Shown: positions 16,289-26,370, counted from the stretch's first letter. The stretch is 64,000 nt of DNA from Kribbella italica (GCF_014205135.1 NZ_JACHMY010000001.1:5270001-5334000), one strand, 5' to 3'. A program made the numbers and translations. The notes: a model not told the origin generated them from the letters alone.

Positions 16289-17482
16289 ATGGCTTCCCGC
16301 ATCTCTGCACGGATTGGTGCAATCTCCGAGTCGGCCACGCTGGCGGTCGACGCCAAGGCGAAGGCGCTCAAGGCGGCCGGTCGCCCGGTGATCGGCTTCG
16401 GCGCCGGCGAACCGGACTTCCCGACGCCCGGCTACATCGTCGAAGCGGCCGTCGAGGCCGCCCGCGATCCGAAGAACCACCGCTACAGCCCGGCCGGTGG
16501 CCTGCCCGAGCTCAAGCAGGCGATCGTCGAGAAGACCAAGCGGGACTCCGGCTACGAGATCGAGGCGGCCCAGGTCCTGGTGACCAACGGCGGCAAGCAC
16601 GCGGTCTACAACACGTTCGCGACGCTGCTCGACCCGGGCGACGAGGTGCTGCTGCCGGCGCCGTACTGGACGACGTACCCGGAGACCATCCAGCTGGCCG
16701 GGGGCGTCCCGGTCGAGGTGCTGGCCGACGAGAGCCAGAACTACCTGGTCACCGTCGAGCAGCTCGAGGCGGCCCGGACCGAGAAGACCAAGGCGCTGCT
16801 GTTCTGCTCCCCGTCGAACCCGACCGGCGCGGTGGACACCCCCGAGGCGATCGAGGCGATCGGCCGCTGGGCGCTGGAGCACGGCATCTGGGTGATCACC
16901 GACGAGATCTACGAGCACCTGACCTACGGCGACACGAAGTTCACCTCGCTGCCGGTCGCGGTCCCGGAGATCGCCGACCAGACCGTCGTACTGAACGGCG
17001 TCGCCAAGACGTACGCGATGACCGGCTGGCGGGTCGGCTGGATGATCGGCCCGAAGGACGTCATCAAGGCCGCGACCAACCTGCAGTCGCACCAGACCTC
17101 GAACGTGAACAACGTCGCCCAGCGGGCCGCGATCGCCGCGCTGACCGGTGACCTGTCGGCGGTCGACGAGATGAAGACCGCGTTCGACCGGCGCCGCAAG
17201 CTGATGGTGTCGATGCTGAACGAGATCCCCGGCGTCGAGTGCCCGGAGCCGACCGGCGCGTTCTACGCCTACCCGTCGGTCAAGGGCGTGCTCGGCAAGG
17301 AGATCAACGGCCGCGCCCCCACCACCTCGGCCGAGCTGGCCGGAATCATCCTCGACGAGGCCGAGGTGGCCGTCGTACCGGGCGAGGCCTTCGGCGCCCC
17401 CGGCTACCTGCGCCTGTCCTACGCCCTCGGCGACGACGACCTCACCGAAGGCGTCGCCCGAATCGCCAAGCTCCTCAGCTGA
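16289..17482 (+). CDS. aspC: Pyridoxal-phosphate aspartate aminotransferase (class I)
   Basis: 397 residues. ATG 16289 follows GGGGG at 16283-16287 and gives the normal N-terminus (RISARIGAISESATLAVDAKAKAL). Fold-type I features: GAGEPDFPTPGYI, YSPAGGLPELKQAI, FCSPSNPTGAVD, ITDEIYEHLTYG, Schiff-base Lys in GVAKTYAMTGWRVGW, and the C-terminal PGEAFGAPGYLRLSYA with the carboxylate-binding Arg. Transfers the amino group between aspartate and 2-oxoglutarate. This gene is found beside tRNA-Trp/secE in many actinobacteria. Divergent from the tRNA; followed by a terminator. Confidence 0.95.
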   Translation: MASRISARIGAISESATLAVDAKAKALKAAGRPVIGFGAGEPDFPTPGYIVEAAVEAARDPKNHRYSPAGGLPELKQAIVEKTKRDSGYEIEAAQVLVTNGGKHAVYNTFATLLDPGDEVLLPAPYWTTYPETIQLAGGVPVEVLADESQNYLVTVEQLEAARTEKTKALLFCSPSNPTGAVDTPEAIEAIGRWALEHGIWVITDEIYEHLTYGDTKFTSLPVAVPEIADQTVVLNGVAKTYAMTGWRVGWMIGPKDVIKAATNLQSHQTSNVNNVAQRAAIAALTGDLSAVDEMKTAFDRRRKLMVSMLNEIPGVECPEPTGAFYAYPSVKGVLGKEINGRAPTTSAELAGIILDEAEVAVVPGEAFGAPGYLRLSYALGDDDLTEGVARIAKLLS

Positions 17483-17495
17483 ATCCCACTCGTAC

Positions 17496-17530
17496 GACGG
17501 CCCGCCGGACACCGCGTCCAGCGGGCCGTC
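17496..17530 (+). terminator. Terminator after aspartate aminotransferase gene
   Basis: GACGGCCCGC (17496-17505) pairs with GCGGGCCGTC (17521-17530); the loop itself holds GGAC/GTCC. Lies 14 bp past the stop codon. Confidence 0.8.
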
Positions 17531-17622
17531 CGCCTTCCCGGCCGGTCCACACTGCTCTTCACCCGGCCGTCCCGGGACCGCCCGGTTTCCTGGATTCCGC
17601 AAGCTGTCGGTAACCTTCTGTG

Positions 17623-18678
17623 ATGGCGCCACGCGACCTTCGGCTGCTGCCGAAAACCCATCTGCATCTGCACTTCTCCGGGTCGATGCGTCACCTCACC
17701 CTGGTCGAGCTGGCCGACAAGCACGGCGTCCGGCTCCCCGACGCGCTCCGCACCGACTGGCCGCCGGACCTGTCCGCCGCCGACGAGCGCGGCTGGTTCC
17801 GCTTCCAGCGGCTGTACGACATCGCCCGCTCGGTGCTCAGGACCGAGGACGACGTACGCCGCCTGGTCCGCGAGGCCGCCGAGGACGACGCCGCGGACGG
17901 CTCCCGCTGGCTCGAGATCCAGGTCGACCCGTCCGGCTACGCGAACCGCTTCCACGGCATCACCGAGTTCACCGACCTGGTCCTCGACGCCGCCCGCGAC
18001 GCGGCCGCTACGACCGGCATCGACGTCCAGGTCGTGATCGCCGCCAACCGCACCCGACATCCCCTCGACGCCCGCACCCTGGCCCGCCTCGCGTCCCAGT
18101 ACGTCGGCCGAGGCGTCGTCGGCTTCGGCCTGTCCAACGACGAACGCCGCGGCACCACCTCCGAGTTCGCGGCCGCCTTCCGCATCGCCCGCAACGCCGG
18201 CCTCCTGGCCGCACCCCACGGCGGCGAACTCTGCGGCCCCGCCACCGTCCGCACCTGCCTCGACGAACTGGGCGCCGGCCGCATCGGCCACGGCGTCCGC
18301 TCGGTAGAAGACCCCGACCTCCTCAAACGCATCGTCGACGCCCAGGTAGCCCTCGAAGTCTGCCCGGCCTCCAACGTCTCCCTAGGCGTCTACGAACGCC
18401 CCGAAGACGTCCCCCTGAGACAGCTCTACGAGGCCGGCGCCCGCATAGCCCTAGGCGCCGACGACCCTCTACTGTTCGGCTCCCGCCTCGCCGAACAGTA
18501 CGAAACCGCCCGCACCGTCCACGCCTTCACCGACCCCGAACTGGCCAACCTGGCCCGAGGCTCGGTCCTGGCCTCCACAGCCCCCGCCGACATCCAAAAA
18601 ACCCTGCTCTCCGACATCGACACCTGGCTCGGTGCCGACCTCGGCGCAACCCCCGCCACACCTGCCGCGACGCACTAG
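17623..18678 (+). CDS. Adenosine deaminase-family protein
   Basis: 351 residues. ATG 17623 is preceded directly by an in-frame GTG at 17620; the ATG is preferred, no strong ribosome site is seen for either. Metal-dependent deaminase signs: KTHLHLHFSGSMR (first His pair), PHGGELCGP (His plus catalytic Glu), GRIGHGVRSVED and ALGADDPLLFG with the metal/catalytic Asp pair. Adenosine deaminases hydrolyse adenosine to inosine; paralogues act on adenine or modified purines. The N-terminal KTHLHLHFSG differs slightly from the usual KxELHxHLDG. It lies between the conserved secE region and the accessory block. The last third is very C-rich, merging into the repeat array. Confidence 0.85.
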   Translation: MAPRDLRLLPKTHLHLHFSGSMRHLTLVELADKHGVRLPDALRTDWPPDLSAADERGWFRFQRLYDIARSVLRTEDDVRRLVREAAEDDAADGSRWLEIQVDPSGYANRFHGITEFTDLVLDAARDAAATTGIDVQVVIAANRTRHPLDARTLARLASQYVGRGVVGFGLSNDERRGTTSEFAAAFRIARNAGLLAAPHGGELCGPATVRTCLDELGAGRIGHGVRSVEDPDLLKRIVDAQVALEVCPASNVSLGVYERPEDVPLRQLYEAGARIALGADDPLLFGSRLAEQYETARTVHAFTDPELANLARGSVLASTAPADIQKTLLSDIDTWLGADLGATPATPAATH

Positions 18679-18715
18679 CCCCCTCCAAGCCCGCCGCGCC
18701 ACCGAACCACCACCA

Positions 18716-19465
18716 GGCTCCACCCACACCAGCTCGGCGCCGGCCCCAACGGCCCGGCCCCACCCGCACGGGGCCTGGTCCACCGCACTGGCCTGGCCCC
18801 CACTCACGCCGGCCCGGCCCCACCCACACCGGCTGGCGCGACCCACACCGACCTGGCCCCACCCACACCGGCTCGGCCCCGTCCACACCGGCCCGGCGCC
18901 GGCCCAACGGCCCGGCCCCACCCACACCGGCCCAGCCCCACCCACACCGGCTCGGCGCCGGCCCCAACGGCTTGGCCCCACCCACACCGGCTTGTCGTCG
19001 GCCCCAACGGCTTGGCCCCACCCACACCGGCCCGACCCCAACCACACCGGCCCGACCCCAACCACACTGGCCTGGCGCCAGCCCCAACGGCCTGGCTCCA
19101 CCCACACCGGCCCGGTCGCACCCACGCCGGCCCGGCCCCACCCACACCAGCTCAGCCCCACCCGCACCGGCTCGGCGCCGGCCCCAACGGCCCGGCCTCA
19201 CCCGCACGGGGCCTGGCCCACCCGCACTGGCCTGGCCCCACCCACACCGGCTGGCGCCACCCACACCGGCCCGGCCCCATCCACACCGGCCCGGCCCCAC
19301 CCACACCGGCCCGGCCCCACCCACACCGGCCCGGCTCCACCCACACCGGCTTGGCGCCGGCCCAACGGCCTGGCCCCCACCCACACCAGCCCGGCCCCAC
19401 CCACACCGGCCTGGCTCCACCCAACACCGGCCTGGCCCCACCCACACCGGCTTGGCGCCGGCCTC
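18716..19465. repeat. C-rich 20-bp minisatellite array 1
   Basis: Roughly 750 bp of tandem copies of a 20-bp unit, CCCACCCACACCGGCCCGGC, most regular at 19262-19345 and degenerate elsewhere (variants with GGCTTGGCGCC or GGCCTGGC). Because 20 is not a multiple of three, every frame on both strands is open for long stretches and encodes only Pro/Thr/His or Gly/Val/Trp repeats, so I read it as non-coding. The strand asymmetry (C on plus, G on minus) gives many short G runs on the minus strand. The surrounding gap 18679-19795 shows no gene. Confidence 0.9.
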
Positions 19466-19795
19466 AACGGCCGCGCCCGCCACCTCGACCACCGCCGCCC
19501 CCAGCCCCCAACCCCCAACGGCAGCAGCCCGGAACCCGCCCCCTGCAGACCCGAGCCCTCTCTGTATTCCCTCCGGCCGCCGCGACCTCAACCATCGCCG
19601 ACATCCCCGGCCGCATGACAGCCAACCTCCACCCCAGCGACTCCCCGCCCCCGTTCTGGTCTCGCCAAGAGACCACCGGTCGCTTGCTGTCGAAAAGCCG
19701 TCGGTTCCTTCAGCGCACAAACGTCCTGAAGAGTGCCGACCAAGTGCCGGTTCAGTTCATTGCCGAACACCCCCCGCGGCTCTAACTTTGCTTGC

Positions 19796-21169
19796 ATGAC
19801 GACGCCGACGAAGATCCTGTTGCCCGAGGACGAGATGCCGACCCGGTGGTACAACGTGCTGCACGACCTGCCCACACCCCCGCCGGCAGTGCTGCATCCG
19901 GGGACCGGGCAGCCGATCGGCCCCGAGGACCTCGCACCGTTGTTCCCGATGGACCTGATCCTGCAGGAGGTCTCGCAGGACCAGTACGTCGACATCCCTG
20001 GTGAGGTCCTCGACGTCTACAGGCTCTGGCGCCCCAGCCCGCTCTACCGCGCGCACCGCCTGGAGAAAGCACTCGACACTCCAGCCAGGATCTACTACAA
20101 GTACGAAGGCGTCTCCCCCGCCGGCTCGCACAAACCGAACACAGCCGTCCCCCAGGCGTACTACAACGCCAAGGCCGGCATCCGGAAGCTGACCACCGAG
20201 ACCGGCGCCGGCCAGTGGGGCACCGCGCTCGCGTTCGCCTGCGCGCAGTACGGGCTGGAGTGCGAGGTCTGGCAGGTCCGAGCGTCGTACGACCAGAAGC
20301 CGTACCGCCGCGCGATGATGAAGGTGTTCGGCGCGACCGTGCACCCGAGCCCGTCGGAACTGACCGAGGCCGGCCGCAAGATCCTCGCCGAGGACCCGGC
20401 GTCGACCGGTTCGCTCGGGATCGCGATCAGCGAAGCCGTCGAGATGGCCGTTCAGGACGAGTCCGTGCACTACGCACTCGGCTCGGTGCTCAACCACGTC
20501 CTCCTGCACCAGACGATCATCGGCGAGGAAGCGTTGATGCAGCTCGCGATGGTCGGCGAGACTCCCGACGTGATCGTCGGCTGCACCGGCGGCGGCTCGA
20601 ACTTCGGCGGCCTGGCGTTCCCGTTCCTCCGCGAGAAGTGGGCCGGGCGGCTGTCCCCGGTGATCCGCGCGGTCGAGCCCGAGGCCTGCCCGACGCTGAC
20701 CCAGGGCGCCTACGCGTACGACTTCGGCGACACCCTCGGCATGACGCCGCTGATGAAGATGCACACCCTCGGCCACGACTTCGTCCCGGACCCGATCCAT
20801 GCCGGCGGCCTGCGGTACCACGGGATGAGCCCGCTGATCAGCCACCTGTACGAGACCGGCGAGATCGAGGCGATCGCCAAACCGCAGTCCGAGTGCTTCG
20901 CCGCCGGCGTCCTGTTCGCCCGCACCGAGGGCATCGTCCCCGCACCCGAGCCGACCCACGCGCTCGCCGCCGCGATCGAGGAAGCCCAACGCTGCAAGGA
21001 GTCCGGCGAGGAGAAGGTCATCCTCACCGCCCTCTGCGGCCACGGCCACCTGGACCTCGCAGCGTACGACGCCTACCTGTCCGGCGCGATCACCGACCGC
21101 GCCTGGGACGACGCCGACCTCCAGGCCTCAGTCGCCGCAGCCCTCGAGAAACTCCCCGCCGTGAACTGA
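19796..21169 (+). CDS. trpB: Stand-alone tryptophan synthase beta chain (TrpB2 type)
   Basis: 457 residues, longer than TrpB1 (about 400) and typical of TrpB2. ATG 19796 chosen as the first good start. Seen: KYEGVSPAGSHKPNTA with the Schiff-base Lys, TGAGQWGTALAFACAQ, glycine-rich phosphate site CTGGGSNFGGLAF and the LCGHGHLDL C-terminus. TrpB2 condenses indole with serine to tryptophan without a TrpA partner; no trpA or other trp gene is nearby. It may serve indole salvage. A possible -10 (TAACTT, 19784-19789) sits right before the start, suggesting a very short leader. A strong hairpin follows the stop. Confidence 0.93.
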   Translation: MTTPTKILLPEDEMPTRWYNVLHDLPTPPPAVLHPGTGQPIGPEDLAPLFPMDLILQEVSQDQYVDIPGEVLDVYRLWRPSPLYRAHRLEKALDTPARIYYKYEGVSPAGSHKPNTAVPQAYYNAKAGIRKLTTETGAGQWGTALAFACAQYGLECEVWQVRASYDQKPYRRAMMKVFGATVHPSPSELTEAGRKILAEDPASTGSLGIAISEAVEMAVQDESVHYALGSVLNHVLLHQTIIGEEALMQLAMVGETPDVIVGCTGGGSNFGGLAFPFLREKWAGRLSPVIRAVEPEACPTLTQGAYAYDFGDTLGMTPLMKMHTLGHDFVPDPIHAGGLRYHGMSPLISHLYETGEIEAIAKPQSECFAAGVLFARTEGIVPAPEPTHALAAAIEEAQRCKESGEEKVILTALCGHGHLDLAAYDAYLSGAITDRAWDDADLQASVAAALEKLPAVN

Positions 21170-21209
21170 CAGCGATCTCCCGCCGGCCACCTCCAGCCCA
21201 CGCGCGAGC

Positions 21210-21242
21210 CTCCCGCGCGGCCGTCTCCGACCCGCGCGGGAG
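21210..21242. terminator. Bidirectional terminator after trpB2
   Basis: CTCCCGCGCGG (21210-21220) pairs perfectly with CCGCGCGGGAG (21232-21242), 11-nt loop. It lies between the convergent trpB2 and the next minus-strand gene (whose stop is at 21247). Confidence 0.8.
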
Positions 21243-21246
21243 AAGC

Positions 21247-21756
21247 TCACCGGCCGCGCTTCCACCAAGGCTTGGGCGTCTTCGGAGGCGCGGCCAACCA
21301 GCTCTCCGGAATCTCCCACCGCTTCGCTTCCAACGTCGCGAAGTACTGCTCCTTGAGAGAGTCCGGCAACCAGTACGTCGCCCGGTGGTGATCCACCACC
21401 TCGAAGTACGTCGTACTCCGCCCCCGGCTCCACACCGTCGCGGCCGACGAGCAGTAGGCCAGCCGCGTGAAGTCCCACCGAGCCTGATCATCGTCCAGCG
21501 CAAACCGCCGCTCATGCACAGTGAACGGCCCCCACTTCTCCACCGGCCACCGCGCCGACTCTTCAATCAGCCCCTGCACCAGAGCCCGGTCGTCGGTCAT
21601 CTCGTCCGGCAGCACCAACCGCCGCGGATCCAGCACCGCCTCAACCCCCCAGGCCCCCGCCACCTGCAAAAAGGTCTCCAGCAAAGCGAACCCGACCTCC
21701 GCCCGCCCAAACCCACCCAACTCGGCCCGCAGCGTCGTAATCGCTTCCTCCGGCAC
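21247..21756 (-). CDS. Hypothetical protein, soluble, 169 residues
   Basis: GTG at 21754-21756 opens 169 codons with coding-like third-position bias. The product is soluble, rich in Trp and charged residues (VEKWGPFTVHERRFALDDDQ; FEVVDHHRATYWLPDSLKEQ), with no signal peptide or membrane helix. I do not recognise a family. It is convergent with trpB2 across a shared terminator and has no partner on its strand; upstream is the non-coding region 21757-23179. Confidence 0.65.
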   Translation of the reverse strand: MPEEAITTLRAELGGFGRAEVGFALLETFLQVAGAWGVEAVLDPRRLVLPDEMTDDRALVQGLIEESARWPVEKWGPFTVHERRFALDDDQARWDFTRLAYCSSAATVWSRGRSTTYFEVVDHHRATYWLPDSLKEQYFATLEAKRWEIPESWLAAPPKTPKPWWKRGR

Positions 21757-23179
21757 CCCACCAGCCTATCGGCCTAGCCCCCCGTCCCCCATGAGCACCA
21801 GCCCCCACACCAAACGCCAATGTCGAGAACGAGGACCGCACGCCCCCGCCCAAATCCCCACGCCCAAACCACCCAGAGCCGACCACCAACCGACCCGCCC
21901 CGGCGCCTGCCTCACACCGCGGGAGCTGCCTGACCCACAACCCCTTGAGAGCCCGTCTGCCCCACACCCCTGGGATCCGCATGCCCCACGCCCCGGCAAC
22001 CGTGAACCGCGCACAGTGGTGCGTCGCTCCTAGGCAAGCCGCGCACTGCGGACGGCCGCCGCATGCTCCTCCGGCGGGACCTCGTGCAGCTTCTTTGTCG
22101 CTCCCGGCCGTCCACGTGATGCCGGCCGCTACCTTCGCTCGCGAGCCCACGGAAGCAGCCCTCGCCCACGCCACACCTGCCGGGACCAGCTAGGCCCCGC
22201 GCTGATCAGCCGGGCGCTGCAGGTGACCGGCCGTGGGGCCGCCAGTTCTGTTGGCCTCACCACCCGCACCCAGGCAGCCTTCGGCTAGCAGGTGACGGCG
22301 TCCGGGTGCGATTGGGCTCGGGCATGACTCCTGACGGTCGCACCCAGGCACTCGTCGGAACCAGCTGGTCCCCTGCGGCTGACCGGCCCGGACCTGCCGG
22401 TACGCCGGAAGTCGCACCGACTGGGCGCTGCGGTTGAGCGGTCGCCCGTGGTCGCCGGTCCTGCTGGCCTCACCACCTGCACCCAGGCCGGCTGCGGCTC
22501 GCAGCTGACGGCATCCGCGGCATGTCGGGGCTCCGGCAAGACTCCTGACGGCTGTACCAGGTTCGCCTGGACCGACAGGGCCCTGGCGGTGGTGCCGGGC
22601 ACTCGCCGGGACGAGCTGGGCGCTGCGGGTAGGCGGCCCGCTGCGGCCGCCCGTTCTACTGGCCTCGCCACCTGTACCCGGGCCCGGCTTCGGCTCGCAG
22701 CTGACGGCATCCGGGGTTCGGCGGGCATGAGGATGACTGCTGACGGCCGCACCAAGCACTCGGTGGGGCAGTTGCGCGGTGGTCAGCATCAGCTCGGTCA
22801 GGCTGCCCGGGCAGATCGAGCGGCTTCCCCACGTGCCAAGGGGACAGATTGCGAGCATGCCCCGGGGATCGTCGCCGAGCTGTGCGTGCAGGGGTGTCGC
22901 GGGGGGATCGTGTGGAGGCGTGGGTCGAATGTGATTCGTCGTGGGATGACCGGATGTGTCGTGGGTAAGACCGGAAGCCCCGCCGTATCAACGATGGCCG
23001 TTGGGGCCGCGCTCGGTCGAGGGCCACGGGTCGGGGGGCCGTCCGATCGCCTGCTGGGGCAGGTGCGCGGGGCATTGTGGGGCAGATGGGCGGGGCAGGT
23101 TGGGGCATCGTGGGGCAGTTCGTCCACAGGGGTGGTTTTCGTGGTCACCGAGCGTGGTCGCGCTCCTACAGTTGCGGGC
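21757..23179. other. Gene-free region with decayed ~200-bp repeats
   Basis: 1.4 kb without a convincing gene. Three diverged copies of a roughly 200-bp unit can be recognised by the landmark CCTCACCACCTGCACCCAGG at 22255, 22468 and 22663, each followed by CTCGCAGCTGACGGCATCCG or a variant about 30 bases later and by GACTCCTGACGG-type sequence. Open frames exist in every frame, without a start/ribosome site or family resemblance. The last 100 bp should contain the promoter of the XRE/TPR gene. Confidence 0.6.
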
Positions 23180-24508
23180 ATGTCGGAGGTGAACGGATTG
23201 TTGCGGGATGCCCGCGAGCGGACGCCGTCGCGGCGGGCGCCGGGCGAGCACATGTCCAGGGGCGAGCTCGCCGAGGCGGTCTGTGGATGGTTGTGGGAGA
23301 CGACCGGGATCGAGTACGACCTGGACGGGCACTACATCGCCAAGCTCGAACGCGGTGTCGTGCGCTGGCCGGGTGCGGCGTACCGGGCCGGGCTGCGGCA
23401 GATCCTGAACGTTGCTACGGACAACGAGCTCGGCTTCTCTCCGGGGAGTCGGCCGGGGCTGGGTGAGCTCGACACGAGCATCTCGTCGATGGTCGGGCTG
23501 GACGACGAGATGGTCCGGACGGCCGACGAGTCGGTCTCGATCCTGCCGCTCGCGGAGACCTCGAACGTCGGCGAACTGACCGTCGAGCAGTTACAGGCCG
23601 ACATCGACCGGGTCTGCCGGCAGTACCTGCGCGTACCGACCAAGGGCCTGTTCCTGCGGACCCGCGCGATCCGCGACCGCGCCTTCGAGCTGCTCGCCGG
23701 GCGCCAGTCACCGACGCAGACCCGCGATCTGTACTCCGCGGCCGGCTGGGCGCTCACCATCCTCGGCTGGATGTCGGTCGACCTCGGCCGCCCCGACCTC
23801 GCCGAGAACCACACCCGTACGGCGTGGGCCTGCGCCGAAGCCGCCGACCACGGTGACCTGCGCGCGTGGGTGCGCGCCACGCAGCACACCGCCGCGTTCT
23901 GGCAGGACGACTTCACCCGCGCCGCCGAGTACGCCGAGTCCGGACTGCGGCACGCCGTCGGCTCGTCCAAGCTCTTCCTCTCCAGCGCTCTCGCGGTCGA
24001 CCTCGCCCGCGCGGGCCGCATCGACCAAGCCCGTACGGCGCTCGCCGACGCCCAGCGAATCTCCGCACCGCCCGGCGGCCAGGAGCTCTTCGGTTTCCTC
24101 CTCTGCACCCCGGCGCGGGCCGAAGGTCTCTGGTCGGACGCCCACCTAGCCCTGGGCCAAGCCCGCGAGACCCTGTCCTGCGCCGAACACAGCACCGCGC
24201 TCTTCGAACGCGCCCCCGACTCCAAACGCAACGCCGGCGCCGAACGGATGGTCCGCCTCCAGCAGGTCAAAGCCCACCTCGAACTCGGCGAGCTCGATGG
24301 CGCCCTCGAGTCCCTCAAGCCCGTCCTCGACACCCCGATCGAGTTCCGCGTCCGCCCGCTGATCCACCGCATCAGCGAAATCAGCGCCATGACCCGCACC
24401 GACAGGTACACCGGCGAAGCCCTCGCCGCCCAGATCCACGTAGCCACCCGAACCTTCCTCCGCCTCCCCAAACGCCCCCAACCCGAGCCACTAGCCGACA
24501 CTGCCTGA
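23180..24508 (+). CDS. XRE-type transcriptional regulator with TPR-like repeats
   Basis: 442 residues from ATG 23180; the frame is open far upstream but composition changes to repeat DNA there. Residues 1-80 hold the helix-turn-helix (MSRGELAEAVCGWLWE and HYIAKLERGVVRWPGAAYRAGLR), the form found in streptomycete-type regulators with a variable effector part. Residues about 140-430 are all-helical with TPR-like repeats (AGWALTILGWMSVDLGRPDLAENHTRTAW). Such proteins often respond to small signals or act with partner genes; no partner is adjacent. The downstream 2.3 kb carries no gene. Confidence 0.85.
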   Translation: MSEVNGLLRDARERTPSRRAPGEHMSRGELAEAVCGWLWETTGIEYDLDGHYIAKLERGVVRWPGAAYRAGLRQILNVATDNELGFSPGSRPGLGELDTSISSMVGLDDEMVRTADESVSILPLAETSNVGELTVEQLQADIDRVCRQYLRVPTKGLFLRTRAIRDRAFELLAGRQSPTQTRDLYSAAGWALTILGWMSVDLGRPDLAENHTRTAWACAEAADHGDLRAWVRATQHTAAFWQDDFTRAAEYAESGLRHAVGSSKLFLSSALAVDLARAGRIDQARTALADAQRISAPPGGQELFGFLLCTPARAEGLWSDAHLALGQARETLSCAEHSTALFERAPDSKRNAGAERMVRLQQVKAHLELGELDGALESLKPVLDTPIEFRVRPLIHRISEISAMTRTDRYTGEALAAQIHVATRTFLRLPKRPQPEPLADTA

Positions 24509-24579
24509 TCCCCCAGGACCCCAGTGATCGCCCGGCCTCGGGCAGCCCGTCGGGCAGGTCCGTGCCCAACCCCGAGGGG

Positions 24580-25015
24580 CCGCGCCTCCACCGCCCACAC
24601 CACGCGGCGACAGACCGGGCTCAAGTGCCTGACGCCCATCGACGATCGACGGCGCCGCCGGCCCGGCCCGGACGTTCCATCTGGCACCCCGCGGGCGCCC
24701 AAGGTCCCCGCCCCGCGTTGCCACTCCACCGCCAAGGCCGCTCGGACCACGATCGTCCCGCGCAAGCCCTACGTGTCGCATCTCCACCGCCCATGCCGCC
24801 CAGCCAAGGCCGCCCAGCCCCGCGCGTCGCCGCCACCACCGCTCGGCCAAAGTCGTCCCGTTCCGTCCATGCGCCGCATCTCCACCGCCCACGGCGTTTG
24901 GCCAAGACCTTCCGTTCCATCTCCGTGGGTCGCATCCCACCCGACGCCACTCAGCCAAGTTCTCTCCCCGTGCCGCGTCGCATCTCCGCCGCCCGCACCT
25001 GCTCGGCCGAATCGG
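24580..25015. repeat. Decayed ~100-bp repeats downstream of the XRE/TPR gene
   Basis: A landmark GCATCTCCACCGCCCA followed by C/GCCAAGG-type sequence recurs at about 24583, 24778, 24875 and 24979 (spacing near 100 or its double). Copies are diverged. No gene is seen on either strand. Confidence 0.5.
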
Positions 25016-25189
25016 CGCTTAATCCAGACCGCCGCACCCTGGCGTCACCGCAGGGTCGGTCTCATCGCGGCCCAGACATCCGGTCACCAACTACTCGAGC
25101 GCCAACGGCGGCTGCGCGTTCTCGACAAGACATCGGCATGCCACTGGCAAGCCTGGTGCCCGCGACCGGCATCGGGCCGTACCGCTCCC

Positions 25190-26370
25190 CAGGTGAGTGC
25201 CGGGGGTGGGTGTCCGGTGCGGGGGCCGGGGTGCGGGTGCCCGGGTGCTGGGGCCGGGTGCGGGTGCCCGGGTGCTGGGGCCGGGTGCGTGGTGCCTGGG
25301 CACGGTGCCCCGGTGCGGGCGCCCGGGGTGCGGGTGCCCGGGTGCTGGGGCCGGGTGCGGGTGCCCGGGTGCTGGGGCCGGGTGCGTGGTGCCTGGGCAC
25401 GGTGCCCGGGTGCGGGCGCCCGGGGTGCGGGTGCCCGATTGCCCGGGTGCTTGGCGCAGGTGCCCGGGTGCTGGGGCCGGGTGCGTGGTGCCTGGGCGCG
25501 GTGCCCGGGTGCGGGCGCCCGGGGTGCGGGTGCCCGATTGCCCGGGTGCTCGGCGCAGGTGCCCGGGTGCTGGGGCCGGGTGCGTGGTGCCCGGGTGCTT
25601 GGCGCAGGTGCCCGGGTGCTGGGGCCGGGTGCGTGGTGCCCGGGTGCTTGGCGCAGGTGCCCGGGTGCTGGGGCCGGGTGCGGTGCCCGGGTGCGGGCGC
25701 CCCGGCTTTCGGGTGCCTGGGTGCGGGTGCCGGTGTGCGGGGGCCTGGGTGCGGGTGTCCGGGTGCTTGGTGCGGGTGCCCTGGTGTGGTGCCCGGGTAC
25801 TGGGCCCGGGTGCGTGGTGCCCGGCGCGCTGCATGGGCGCGGCGCCCGGGTGCGGGTGCCGGGGCGCGGGTGCCGGGGCGCGATCGCACTGTCCGCAGCC
25901 GCGATCGAGAGCGCAACCCGCCGTTCGGATCGTTGCCCGGGCGGATGTCCGAGTGCCGGTGTGCGGGGCCCGAGTGCCGCGTCCGGGTGCGGTGCGCCGG
26001 CGCGGTGCCCGAGTGCAGTGCCGCGTGCGGGGGCCCGGGCGCGGTGCCCGGGTGCTGAGGCCTGGGCGCGGGTGTCCGGGTGCGAGGGCCGGAGTGCGGA
26101 GGCGCAAGGCCGGGTGCGGTGCCCGGCTGCGAGGGCGGGTTGCGGACGGGGCGGGTGCGGTGCCCCGGGCTCGGGTGCCCGGTGCTGATGCCCGGGGTGC
26201 GGGGACCCTGGTGCGAGGCCCGGGGCCTGGTGTCCGGGTGCGGGTGCCCGGGGTGCGGGGCCGGGTGCCCAGGTGCGGGCGCCCGGGGTGCGGGAGCCGG
26301 GCGCGAGGGCCGGGTTGCGGGAGCCGGGTGCGGGGGCCGGGTTGCGGGCGCCGGGGTGCGGGCGGGTTGG
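25190..26370. repeat. G-rich minisatellite array 2
   Basis: About 1.2 kb built from short modules such as GGTGCCCGGGTGC, GGTGCTGGGGCCGGGTGC and GGTGCGGGCGCCCGGG. A composite block of about 100 bp is duplicated back to back near 25387-25590, and a roughly 49-bp block is repeated again at 25590-25680. Towards 26370 the copies decay to CCGGGTGCGGG-type units. The plus strand is G-rich, opposite to array 1. All frames are open but give only Gly/Pro/Val/Arg/Cys patterns; treated as non-coding. Numerous GGGG runs give quadruplex potential. Confidence 0.88.

Noticed and set aside
18527..19799. Several long open frames on both strands giving Pro/His/Thr or Gly/Val/Trp repeats
   Set aside because: They follow from a 20-bp tandem unit that leaves all frames open; no start with a ribosome site, no family resemblance.
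22240..22760. CRISPR array
   Set aside because: Spacing near 200 bp, repeats diverged, no short identical repeats with unique spacers; the 20- and 39-bp arrays also have no spacers, and no cas genes are seen.
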